Below, piece by piece: positions 1-6,487 of a stretch of DNA of 10,779 bases. The position numbers and the translations under genes are program-made. Source of the stretch: JBOGGX01 sp050744245 (GTDB lineage: Bacteria > Actinomycetota > Acidimicrobiia > Acidimicrobiales > JBOGGX01); assembly GCA_050744245.1 (NCBI GenBank), contig JBOGGX010000299.1, positions 1 to 10,779 of the forward strand, read 5' to 3'. The notes beneath the pieces are model-generated. The model searched no databases. It was given only the letters and a program-made list of their open reading frames with translations, and was not told the origin of the DNA. Position 1 is the first letter of the stretch; every line of letters starts with the position of its first letter.

Positions 1-715
1 CCTGAGCGCGCTTAAAGGACGATTGGGCGACGAGCACCACGGCCAGGAGGGTGAGGGCGAGGACCGGTCCGAGACCGGTTGAGGCTCGCGTCGACACGGC
101 CAGGGCGCCGGCCACGCTGGCGAGCACCAGATCCCGCGGCCCACGCGTTGTCCACCACGCGACCACCCGCTCGAACCCGACGAGGGCCAGGGCCGCCCCC
201 CATAGCTCGGCCTCGTGGTACACGAGCGGCCGCGCCGCCAGCCAGAGCAGCGGTGACGCCGCGCCCACAGCGAACGGAAACGCCCCGGCGATCCAGGGCG
301 ACAGCGACAGCGACAGCGACACCGACGCCCCCATCGCATCACCGCCGCGCCACAACAGGCGAGCCGACGCCAGCGACGCCACGGCCACGCCAAACAGCTG
401 GCTGAGCACCACCAGTCGACCGTCCAGCGCGTCGGTGAACGCGGCGACCGGGAGCCGGGACAGGGCAGGCACCAGCCCGTAGTACAGATGAGTCTCCCCA
501 TCGACCAGGTAGCCCTCGATGCCGACCACCTCGGCCGGGACGGCGAGGCGGCCCCGGCTCAGGGCCCGAGCCTGGACCTCGTAGAAGTCGGCCGTGAACG
601 GCCCCCGGTCGAACAGCTCCCCCGGCTGGAACCCGGTGGCGACCAGCCAGAACCAGGCCACGGCCAGGGCCGTGCCGAGCCAGGCGGCGCGGCGGAAGGC
701 GGTCCCGGCCGGCAT
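1..715 (-). CDS. Polytopic membrane protein, GT-C-like, N-terminal part (cut by window edge)
   Basis: The minus frame is open from an ATG at 715 to the left edge, giving 238 residues with no stop, so the C-terminus lies outside the window. A first membrane helix covers about residues 11-29. It is followed by an extracytoplasmic loop containing FTADFYEVQARALSRGRL (about 40-56) and GIEGYLVDGETHLYYG (about 65-80), then further hydrophobic segments and the motifs VYHEAELWGAALAL (165-178) and STRASTGLGP (208-217). From memory these motifs mark a widespread actinobacterial membrane protein family of unknown function. The acidic first loop and multi-pass layout resemble GT-C glycosyltransferases that use polyprenyl-phosphate sugars, but no catalytic residue can be assigned here. 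It diverges from the broken spermidine-synthase-like gene, with only 26 bp between the two ATGs. There is no Shine-Dalgarno sequence; a TACGCT box ends 7 nt before the ATG. Coding status is secure, function is not. Confidence 0.8.
   Translation of the reverse strand, partial: MPAGTAFRRAAWLGTALAVAWFWLVATGFQPGELFDRGPFTADFYEVQARALSRGRLAVPAEVVGIEGYLVDGETHLYYGLVPALSRLPVAAFTDALDGRLVVLSQLFGVAVASLASARLLWRGGDAMGASVSLSLSLSPWIAGAFPFAVGAASPLLWLAARPLVYHEAELWGAALALVGFERVVAWWTTRGPRDLVLASVAGALAVSTRASTGLGPVLALTLLAVVLVAQSSFKRAQ
299..322. repeat. Hexanucleotide tandem repeat inside the membrane-protein gene
   Basis: Three perfect CGACAG copies (299-316) are followed by one CGACAC copy (317-322). On the minus strand they encode alternating Ser-Leu residues (SVSLSLSLSP, about residues 131-140) next to a predicted membrane helix. 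Slippage by one unit would add or remove two residues without breaking the frame. Confidence 0.75.
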
Positions 716-722
716 GGGCGGC

Positions 723-728
723 AGCGTA
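723..728 (-). promoter_or_regulatory. -10-like box for the 715 membrane-protein gene (leaderless type)
   Basis: TACGCT on the minus strand matches the actinobacterial -10 pattern TANNNT and ends 7 nt before the ATG at 715. No Shine-Dalgarno sequence is present, so transcription would start at or next to the start codon. It overlaps the -10-like box of the divergent gene at 727-732. Inferred from pattern and position only. Confidence 0.45.
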
Positions 729-732
729 GAAC
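727..732 (+). promoter_or_regulatory. -10-like box for the 742 gene (leaderless type)
   Basis: TAGAAC lies with a 9-nt spacer before the ATG at 742. It lacks the final T of TANNNT, but the spacing is identical to the TAGTGT box before 6461 and the TAAGGT box before 8224. It shares T727 and A728 with the minus-strand box at 723-728. Confidence 0.35.
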
Positions 733-741
733 AGGGCCCCG

Positions 742-2535
742 ATGGACCGGCTGCGGATCGTGCTGCTCAGCGCCCTGATGCTGTTCGTCGAGCTGGCCCT
801 GATCCGGTGGACCGGCTCCAACGTCGTCCACCTCTCGTCGTTCTCGAACTTCGTGCTGCTGGGCAGCTTCCGTGGCATCGGGATCGGCTTCCTGCGCGCC
901 GGCCGGCCCCGTGACTCTCGCCCTGGGCACCGGTGGCGCTGGCCCTCCTGGTGGCCGCGGTGCGCTTCTTCCCGGTCGAGGTCAACCGACCGGCCGGCGA
1001 CGACCTCATCGTCCTGGGCCGGCTCACGACCGGCGGCCCGCCGCGGGAGGTGGTGCTGGCGACCATCCTCCTGGCGGTGGCGGCCACCATGGCGCTCATC
1101 GGCGAGGGCGAGGCCCGGACGTTCGTCCGGTTCCCGCCGCTCGGGGCCTACCGGCTCGACATCCTCGGAAGCATCGCCGGCATTGTCGCCTTCTCCACGC
1201 TGGCGTTCGTCGGCTCGCCGCCGGTGGTGTGGGCCCTGGTCGCCGGCGTCGGCTTCCTCGTCCTGTACCGACCCGAGCCGACGATGTCGGCCGGCCTCAT
1301 CCAGGTCGGCGCGGTGGCGTTGACGATCGTCGTCCTGGCCGTCGCGTCGCTGGCCGCCGGCGCCAGCTGGTCGCCGTACTACAAGGTCACCGTCGAGACC
1401 GAGCCCTCCTCACCCGTCAGCGTGAAGGGCATCCCGCACCAGGCGCTGTCCCCGACCAACGACGACCCGCCCGGCTCCCACGTCGTCCCCTACGACCGAG
1501 CGGCCCATGTCGACGCGGTCGAGATCGACCGGCGGCTCCACCAGTTCAGCACCCAGCTCCACCCGACCGCCCCTACGCCGATCCGCGGGTCGACGTCCAC
1601 ATCGACGACGGGCGGGCGTTCCTGGACCGGACCGACCGCGAGAACGACCTCATCCTGTTCGCCCTGCCCGACTTGTTGACCTTCGTGTCCGGCCAGTCGT
1701 CGCTGCGGCTGGAGAGCTACCTGTTGACCCGCGACGCCATCGAGTCGGCCCGCGATCATCTGGACCCGGGCGGCGTGTTCGCGATGTACCACTACTACCA
1801 GCAGCCGTGGCGGGTGGACCGGCTGGGCCAGACCCTCAGCGACGTCTACGGGCGGGCGCCCTGCCTCGACCTGGGCGGGGGCGAGGGCAGCCTGGCCGTG
1901 CTCGTCGCCAACCGGGACCCGGCGGCCATCGACTGCGAGACGACCTGGGCGGCCGCCACCGGCAACGCGGCCAACGCCGAAGTGATCGCGGCCCCGGCCA
2001 CCGACGACCACCCGTTCCCCTATCCTCAGGAAGCCCGGCCCTCTGCGGCGGCTCTTCGGCTACGTCGACCAGTTCTTCATGGGTGCCGCATTCCTCCTGC
2101 TGGAGACGAAGAACGTCGTCCAGTTCTCGCTGCTCTTCGGCACGACCTGGTTCGTGAACGCGTTGGTGTTCGCCGGGATCCTGCTGTCGGTGCTGGCCGC
2201 GGTCGAGGTCTCACGCCACATCACCTTCGCCCGGCCGGGGCGCCTGTACGCCGCCCCGCTGGGCGCGCCGGCGGTGGCCTGGGGGGTGCCGCCCGAAACG
2301 GTGCTGCCTACCTGGTGTTCGCCCAACGGTTCAAGGACGTCGGCTCGTCGGCCTCGCCTTCGCGGCAAACCTGCTCGGCGCCATGGTCGGCGGGGTCCTC
2401 GAACACCTGGCCCTCGTCACCGGCTACCGCGCCCTGCTCCTTCTGGTCGCCGGGCTGTACGGCCTCGCCCTCTTGACCGGCGCCGCCATCTGCGGGCCGG
2501 TCAAGGAGCGGGAGCAGACTCCGAGGCGACGGTGA
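742..2535 (+). pseudogene. Membrane-bound spermidine-synthase-like protein, broken by frameshifts and deletions
   Basis: The product is recognisable only by joining six segments. Frame 1 from the ATG at 742 (MDRLRIVLLSALMLFVELAL) runs to about 913. Frame 3 covers about 914-1565 (LSPWAPVALALLVAAVRFFP to HVDAVEIDRRLHQ). Frame 2 covers about 1562-2030 (DRPYADPRVDVHIDDGRAFL to TDDHPFPYP). Frame 3 covers about 2040-2300 (GPLRRLFGYVDQFFMGAAF, LLETKNVVQFSLLFGTTWFV). Frame 2 covers about 2303-2345 (YLVFAQRFKDVGSS). Frame 1 then runs from about 2346 to the TGA at 2533-2535 (LAFAANLLGAMVGGVLEHLA). Family members have N- and C-terminal membrane helices around a spermidine-synthase/methyltransferase-like domain. 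Compared with that layout from memory, the glycine-rich binding loop expected between VVPYDRA and AHVDAVEID (about 1500) is absent in every frame. Hydrophobic segments near 2030 and 2300 are also missing. The last 35 nt overlap the convergent gene. A non-functional remnant is the best reading; sequencing error could explain the single-base shifts but not the missing segments. Confidence 0.82.
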
Positions 2536-4390
2536 CGGAGGCGTCGGCCGGGGCGACGAGGACGGCCGTGGGCAACCCGAACTGATGCAGCTCGACAAGT
2601 AGCTCTCGGGTACGGGTCGACAGCCGGGGATCGAGACCGACGGCGAACAGGTTGCGGTCGACCTCGGCCACCAGATCGTCGAGGCCGTCGTCGTCCAGCG
2701 AGTCGATCACCTGGCCTCGGACCCGTGTGTACTCGACGCGCTCCGACGGTGACCGGGGGTCGAAGAAGCCGACCTCGACCACGCCGGGCACGGCCCGCCA
2801 CTCGTCCACGCTGACCCCGGTGGCGAGCACGATCTGGGCGGTGGCGTCGTCGGCCTCCAGCACCCGATGCGCACCGAACTGCGTGTGGTACGGGGACGGG
2901 ACGCCGACGTCATACCCCCGCCGCTCGAGCTCGCCGAACAGACCGAAGCCGTTCTCGCCCAGGTTCAGCGAGTCGCTCCACGTCACCAGGTACCGCCCGT
3001 CCCGGCCGGTCGCTTCGCCCGAGCCGTCGTCGATGGCCGCGGTGACGTCGGGGAGGATCGCGGTGATCACGCGCGACGGCATGGCGTGGAGGCCGTCGAC
3101 CCGAGTGGCGGCGAACGACAACCGGCCGGCCACCAGCGCGACCATGCCGGCCAGGACCCAGAACCCGATGACGGCCGGACGGGTGCCGCTCGTGGGCATG
3201 GGCCGCAGGCGGCCGACGACGGCCACGATCGTCCAGCCGATCGCCAGCAGCATCACCGCGGCGATGCCCCACAGCCACAGTGTCAGGTAGTACCAGGGCA
3301 CCCCGAAGATCCGGCTGGCCGAAACGAGGCCGATGGCCAGCGCCCCGGCGACCACCGCGTGCAGCCCGACGAGCCTGGCGTGCCGCAGCCAAATCGCGGC
3401 CGCGGCGGCGGCCAGCCAGACGACCAGCACCCCGGCGCCGACGGCCCGGTTCGGACCGGCGGCGAAGCCACTGCTGAGCTCGCCGGGCGACGACAGCTGG
3501 CCGAGGATGAGGTAGGTGGCATCGAGGTGGGCCACCACCGCGCCCGCGGCCGATCGAAGCCCGACCGCAGGCTCAGGTGATGTGGCGAAGTGGTCGGCCA
3601 GGATCGAGACGTTCCCCGGGTCGGCGTCGGTCGCCCGAAGCTGCTGGTACACGGGAGGCAGCCAGAGCACGGCGGCGACACCAAGCGCCGCCCCCATCCA
3701 GCGCACGGCCCGTCGGCGCTCGGCGCCCGGACCGCGGGCCCTGGCCCACCATACGGCGGCGCCCAGCGCCAGTGTTCCGAGACCGAGGTACAGCGCCAGG
3801 TATGAGATGTGGGTCTGGGCGCACAAGGTGCCTGCCGCGGCGGCGACCGGTAGCAGCGGCACGTCCCCGACGACGACGGACCACACCGCCAGCAGGAACA
3901 CCACCCACATCAGCACGGGCAGATAGGGATTCCAGGGTTCGGCCAGCGCCCGGACGCCGAACCCGACCGTGAGCACGCCCAGCATGAGCCCGGCCCCGGC
4001 GGCCAGCATCCGCCCGCCTCTCCGGTAGCCGATCCACAGCGTCACGCCGGCCGCCAGCAGGTGGACGCCGACCGTCGCCGCCTGGAGGGCCCAAGCCGTC
4101 GAGCCCAGGAGCCGGTAGATGACGGCCAGCAGATAGAAGCTCATGGGACCCGGATGACTGCCCTGACGATCGAGGGTGCCGACCCGGCCCGGCAACCCGA
4201 GCAGTGGGGGGTGCGCGCTCAGGGTGTCGCGCACCCTGAGCTCGGTCAGGGTGAGGTCGACCACCGGGACCCATGGCGGCTGCCGCATGACCGCCAACCC
4301 GATCAGGAGCGGGACGGCGATGACCAGACCGATCGCGGCCACCACCAGCGCGGCCCGGTGCTCGTCGAACCTGCGGAGCGCCTGCCTCAT
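2501..4390 (-). CDS. GT-C-like multi-pass membrane glycosyltransferase (629 aa)
   Basis: The ATG at 4390 overlaps the ubiA stop as ATGA, which fixes the start and implies translational coupling. The frame stays open further upstream, but only as an out-of-frame shadow of ubiA. An N-terminal helix (about 14-35) leads into an acidic extracytoplasmic loop, VVDLTLTELRVRD (43-55, with D45 and E50). The loop continues with PPLLGLPGRVG and GSHPGPMSFYLLAVIYRLLG (77-96). This resembles the first loop of GT-C enzymes (GT39/ArnT-like), where acidic residues sit at the catalytic site. Many hydrophobic segments follow to about residue 440, then a soluble C-terminal domain of about 180 residues, probably outside the membrane, ending in an Ala/Ser/Pro-rich tail. 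Coupling to UbiA suggests a lipid-linked pentose (decaprenyl-phosphate-arabinose type) donor, but acceptor and sugar cannot be read from the sequence. Its 3' end overlaps the convergent pseudogene by 35 nt. Confidence 0.85.
   Translation of the reverse strand: MRQALRRFDEHRAALVVAAIGLVIAVPLLIGLAVMRQPPWVPVVDLTLTELRVRDTLSAHPPLLGLPGRVGTLDRQGSHPGPMSFYLLAVIYRLLGSTAWALQAATVGVHLLAAGVTLWIGYRRGGRMLAAGAGLMLGVLTVGFGVRALAEPWNPYLPVLMWVVFLLAVWSVVVGDVPLLPVAAAAGTLCAQTHISYLALYLGLGTLALGAAVWWARARGPGAERRRAVRWMGAALGVAAVLWLPPVYQQLRATDADPGNVSILADHFATSPEPAVGLRSAAGAVVAHLDATYLILGQLSSPGELSSGFAAGPNRAVGAGVLVVWLAAAAAAIWLRHARLVGLHAVVAGALAIGLVSASRIFGVPWYYLTLWLWGIAAVMLLAIGWTIVAVVGRLRPMPTSGTRPAVIGFWVLAGMVALVAGRLSFAATRVDGLHAMPSRVITAILPDVTAAIDDGSGEATGRDGRYLVTWSDSLNLGENGFGLFGELERRGYDVGVPSPYHTQFGAHRVLEADDATAQIVLATGVSVDEWRAVPGVVEVGFFDPRSPSERVEYTRVRGQVIDSLDDDGLDDLVAEVDRNLFAVGLDPRLSTRTRELLVELHQFGLPTAVLVAPADASVTVASESAPAP
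4217..4241. repeat. Perfect 10-bp inverted repeat (hairpin) within the GT-C-like gene
   Basis: GCTCAGGGTG (4217-4226) and CACCCTGAGC (4232-4241) are perfectly complementary around a 5-nt TCGCG loop. The hairpin falls in codons 50-58 of the minus-strand GT-C-like gene, next to its acidic loop motif. No T-run follows, so it is not a standard intrinsic terminator. Confidence 0.7.
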
Positions 4391-5343
4391 CCGGTGAGCG
4401 GTGGGGCGTCGCCGAGGTAGACGCCACAGGCGAAGACGACGGCCCACACCAGCCCGATGACCTGTAGCGGCCGGTCGCCGAGGACAATGTCCTCCGGGCC
4501 CTCGTACTCGTTGGCCTCGTGGACCATGGCATAGCGCAGGACGAGCAGCACGAACGGCACGATCGACAGCTGGAACCATGGGATCGACGTGTCGGCCACC
4601 TCGGCCCTCTCGAACGCCCACAGGCAGTAGGCGAGGAGCACGACGCCCGACGACACGGCCCGCACGTACTGGAGGAAGGCGTTCGAGTACGACGCCAAGG
4701 CGGGCCGGGTCGAGCGGGCGCCCACTCCGAGACGCAGCTCGGTCGAGCGCTTGCCGGCCACGAGGAAGAGCGAGCCGAACGAGGCGACGATCAGGTACCA
4801 GTCCGACAACGGGATGTCGGTGCCCACCACCCCGGCCACCGCCCGGATGACGAAGCCGCAGGTGACGGCGACGATGTCGACCACCGCGATGTGCTTGAAT
4901 ACGTAGGTGTAGCCGACCGTCAGGGCCAGGTAGGCGGCGATGATGCCGGCGACCTCCCATGACCCGGTGAACGACCCGAGGCCGATGGCGCTCGCAATGA
5001 GACCGAGGCCGAGCAGGCGCGCCGTCCGCGCGGAGATCTCGCCCGCGGCCACCGGGCGTTGGCCCTTGGTCGGGTGATGCCGGTCGGCGGCGGCGTCGGC
5101 CGCGTCGTTGAGGCAGTAGACGCCGCCGGCGGCCAGACAGAACGCCACGAACACGACGCTGGTGCGGGCGATCTCGCCCGGCTCGTCGAGCACCCCGGCC
5201 GCGGCCGGCCCGGCGAACACGAGCAGGTTCTTGATCCACTGTCGGGGCCGCACCAACCGGAGCACGGCCGACGGCGTCGTCCCGCGGTCCTCGCCCAGCC
5301 GGCGGGCGCCCGACGACAGCGACGGATCGGTCGGGTCGATCAC
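4387..5343 (-). CDS. ubiA: Decaprenyl-phosphate phosphoribosyltransferase (UbiA family)
   Basis: This 318-residue polytopic prenyltransferase is of the type that transfers phosphoribose from PRPP to decaprenyl phosphate (Rv3806c-like), the first committed step toward decaprenyl-phosphoryl-arabinose, the arabinan donor. The N-terminus carries RPRQWIKNLLVFAGP (32-46), typical of this subfamily. The Mg/pyrophosphate motif is NDAADAAAD (N79, D80, D83, D87), followed by HPTKGQRPVAAGEIS (90-104). The second motif lies in YTYVFKHIAVVDIVAV (145-160, D156), and KRSTEL (198-203) follows. About eight or nine membrane helices are expected, and length is normal for the family. The start is GTG at 5343. 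There is no Shine-Dalgarno sequence, but a TACGAT box ends 7 nt upstream, favouring a leaderless transcript. The stop overlaps the ATG of the following GT-C-like gene. A different UbiA substrate is possible, but the envelope-glycan neighbours support this assignment. Confidence 0.9.
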   Translation of the reverse strand: MIDPTDPSLSSGARRLGEDRGTTPSAVLRLVRPRQWIKNLLVFAGPAAAGVLDEPGEIARTSVVFVAFCLAAGGVYCLNDAADAAADRHHPTKGQRPVAAGEISARTARLLGLGLIASAIGLGSFTGSWEVAGIIAAYLALTVGYTYVFKHIAVVDIVAVTCGFVIRAVAGVVGTDIPLSDWYLIVASFGSLFLVAGKRSTELRLGVGARSTRPALASYSNAFLQYVRAVSSGVVLLAYCLWAFERAEVADTSIPWFQLSIVPFVLLVLRYAMVHEANEYEGPEDIVLGDRPLQVIGLVWAVVFACGVYLGDAPPLTG

Positions 5344-5350
5344 TGCCGGG

Positions 5351-5356
5351 ATCGTA
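5351..5356 (-). promoter_or_regulatory. -10-like box for ubiA (leaderless type)
   Basis: TACGAT on the minus strand fits TANNNT and ends 7 nt before the GTG start at 5343, the same spacing as the TACGCT box of the 715 gene. It would drive the ubiA/GT-C-like pair. No clear -35 element is seen. Confidence 0.5.
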
Positions 5357-5424
5357 GCCAGCGGGTGCTTTCGGCCGCGCGGCCCGCCGTCGCTCGTGGT
5401 GCCACAACGAGTGCCGCGGTCTGG

Positions 5425-5448
5425 CTTGGACCGGTCAGCCTTGGACCG
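5425..5448. repeat. Two direct repeats of CTTGGACCG, 15 bp apart
   Basis: CTTGGACCG occurs at 5425-5433 and again at 5440-5448. The pair lies about 70-95 bp upstream of the ubiA -10-like box and at the 3' end of a decayed minus-strand reading frame. It may be an operator or simply a small duplication; no regulator can be named. Confidence 0.4.
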
Positions 5449-5850
5449 ATCTGTAGACGACGGAGCCGTCCTCGGCTCGACCTACGACGCGGTCGATCGG
5501 CAGGAGCAGCCGGAGCGGGTCGACGTCGCGTCCACCGAGTTCATCGCGCCGGGACATCATCACCCTCCGATTGGAGCGCGACGAGGACCCCGGCTCGGGG
5601 GCAATCATCGGTGACTCATCGAGGATGGAGGCGGTGTCGTACGGGATCTCGGCCCGCCCCGACGGCGACTTCGGTGGGTCATGGACGTTCGTGTCCGGAC
5701 GCCGCCGGAAGCTCGAGCACGAAGAAGCGCACCTGAGGCAGATCGGGGCTGACGACGGTGTCGGTCCGGAGCGGCGCGCCGTCGACGAGGAGCTCGACCT
5801 CCGTGATCTCGGAATGGGTCGCTCCGAGTTCGATGACGTGCTGCGCACCG
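5435..5850 (-). pseudogene. Remnant resembling the C-terminal domain of an anti-sigma-like protein
   Basis: A minus-strand frame from about 5850 to 5679 reads HSEITEVELLVDGAPLRTD then TVVSPDLPQVRFFVLELPA. About nine in ten codons in this stretch end in G or C, a strong coding signature. It resembles the C-terminal beta-rich part of actinobacterial anti-sigma/lipoprotein-like proteins encoded beside ECF sigma factors. It stops at 5679. Another minus frame continues to the TGA at 5435-5437 with MSRRDELGGRDVDPLRLLLP and IDRVVGRAEDGSVVYRS, also coding-like but not recognised; it may be part of the same protein after a frameshift or a second remnant. No start or upstream domain is joined to it on this strand. 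Family assignment is by resemblance only. Confidence 0.4.
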
Positions 5851-6160
5851 CGCTCAGCTCGGTCCAGATCGATGCTCCGGTCGAGGCCGGATGGGCGGCC
5901 ACTCGAACGCGGCAACGACGCCGCCGCCGGAAGTGGCTCGTGGGCGGATCGATCGTGTCGCTTCTCGGCCTGGGGGTGGTCGGCGATCGCGAGGACGCGA
6001 CGACACCCGCGCCCCCTCTCGTCGGCTCGTCGGGTCCGCCTCTCGTCGACGGTCCCATCGACGCCGACGGCGTCTTCGAGGTAGTCCGCCGCGGCGACAT
6101 CAGCCTCACCGCCGGCGTGTCGACCGGTGAGCTCACGCTGACGTTGGAGCATCGTAACCA
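5814..6160 (+). pseudogene. Remnant resembling the N-terminal part of an anti-sigma-like protein with a membrane anchor
   Basis: Plus-strand reading from the ATG at 5814 gives MGRSEFDDVLRTALSSVQI, then a basic stretch TRQRRRRRKWLVGG and one membrane helix (SIVSLLGLGVVG), then a Pro/Ser-rich linker and DADGVFEVVRRGDISLTAGV. The order of short acidic head, W, arginine run and single helix is the usual start of actinobacterial anti-sigma-like proteins. Roughly four fifths of codons end in G or C. The frame stays open to 6365, but beyond about 6160 it only runs antisense to the sigma remnant. It faces the wrong way for a partner of that minus-strand sigma gene, and its probable C-terminal part lies on the opposite strand at 5679-5835. 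It is treated as a rearranged fragment; an intact small gene of unknown function is the alternative. Confidence 0.45.
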
Positions 6161-6180
6161 AGCGGCGCCGAGCGCGGTGC
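5845..6180. repeat. Imperfect inverted repeat bracketing the anti-sigma-like N-terminal fragment
   Basis: GCACCGCGCTC at 5845-5855 is exactly complementary to 6170-6180. A second block, CGATGCTCC at 5870-5878, is complementary to 6146-6154. The blocks are spaced nearly equally in both arms (one base difference), with weaker matching between them. The arms enclose most of the plus-strand fragment, so they could be endpoints or by-products of a local inversion. Both arms also lie in G/C-biased coding remnants, which raises the chance of coincidence. Confidence 0.4.
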
Positions 6181-6387
6181 AGCTGGACCCGGACCGGCCG
6201 GACGGGCGGCGAAGCAGTGGGCGATCTCTTCGATGGGAGCGTCGAGGAGGTACCGCAGCACGATCAGGGTGCGGTCACGGGTTCGAAGCGCGAGCCGGAT
6301 GGTCACCGATGACGAGGGACGCGGCCCGTACGAGCCCCGGTACTCTCGCTCGAACCGCGCCTTGAACGCTGGGTCGTCCGGCACCAC
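6105..6387 (-). pseudogene. ECF sigma factor remnant, internally deleted and frameshifted
   Basis: From a GTG at 6387 the minus frame reads VPDDPAFKARFEREYRG, like the start of sigma region 2. It passes almost directly into ALRTRDRTLIVLRYLLDAPI then EEIAHCF, the first part of region 4. About 80-100 residues that normally lie between them (rest of region 2 and the linker) are missing. After HCF the frame is lost near 6200-6225. The typical region 4 end, QLHRARRRLVTMLQRQREL, continues in another minus frame to about 6120. A complete ECF sigma is about 160-200 residues; this is about 90 in two frames, so it cannot be functional. It lies next to two anti-sigma-like fragments, which fits a former sigma/anti-sigma pair. 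Confidence 0.6.
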
Positions 6388-6445
6388 CGTTCACACCCCA
6401 AACGAGCCGTGACGTTGCGTCGTCAGGTCTCGTCACCGACCTCGG

Positions 6446-6451
6446 TAGTGT
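6446..6451 (+). promoter_or_regulatory. -10-like box upstream of the 6480 gene
   Basis: TAGTGT fits TANNNT and lies with a 9-nt spacer before an ATG at 6461, not the ATG at 6480 that opens the long gene. The spacing equals that of TAAGGT to the ATG at 8224. It is the likely promoter of the 6480-10779 gene set. Confidence 0.45.
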
Positions 6452-6460
6452 CGCGAGGCC

Positions 6461-6487
6461 ATGACGAGCCCGGCCGTCGATGCCTGA
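6461..6487 (+). other. Possible 8-codon leader ORF overlapping the next start
   Basis: ATG at 6461 opens MTSPAVDA followed by TGA at 6485-6487. The ATG of the long downstream gene (6480-6482) lies inside it in another frame, so ribosomes stopping here could re-initiate a few bases back. The reading rests only on promoter spacing. It could also be non-coding, or the original N-terminus of the downstream protein cut off by a one-base change. Confidence 0.3.

Noticed and set aside
872..2476. A single 534-residue plus-strand protein
   Set aside because: Only the stretches at about 1565-2030 and 2303-2345 in this frame look like protein. The rest is low-complexity Arg/Pro/Gly/Ala shadow, while recognisable family segments sit in the other two frames.
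2501..2535. A terminator between the converging pseudogene and GT-C-like gene
   Set aside because: The two reading frames overlap by 35 nt and I found no hairpin followed by a T-run there.
4391..5407. In-frame upstream extension of the GT-C-like gene, giving a 968-residue protein
   Set aside because: The extra residues are Arg/Gly/Pro-rich and lie antiphase to ubiA, whose translation is clearly real. The ATG at 4390 overlapping the ubiA stop gives a natural start before the first membrane helix.
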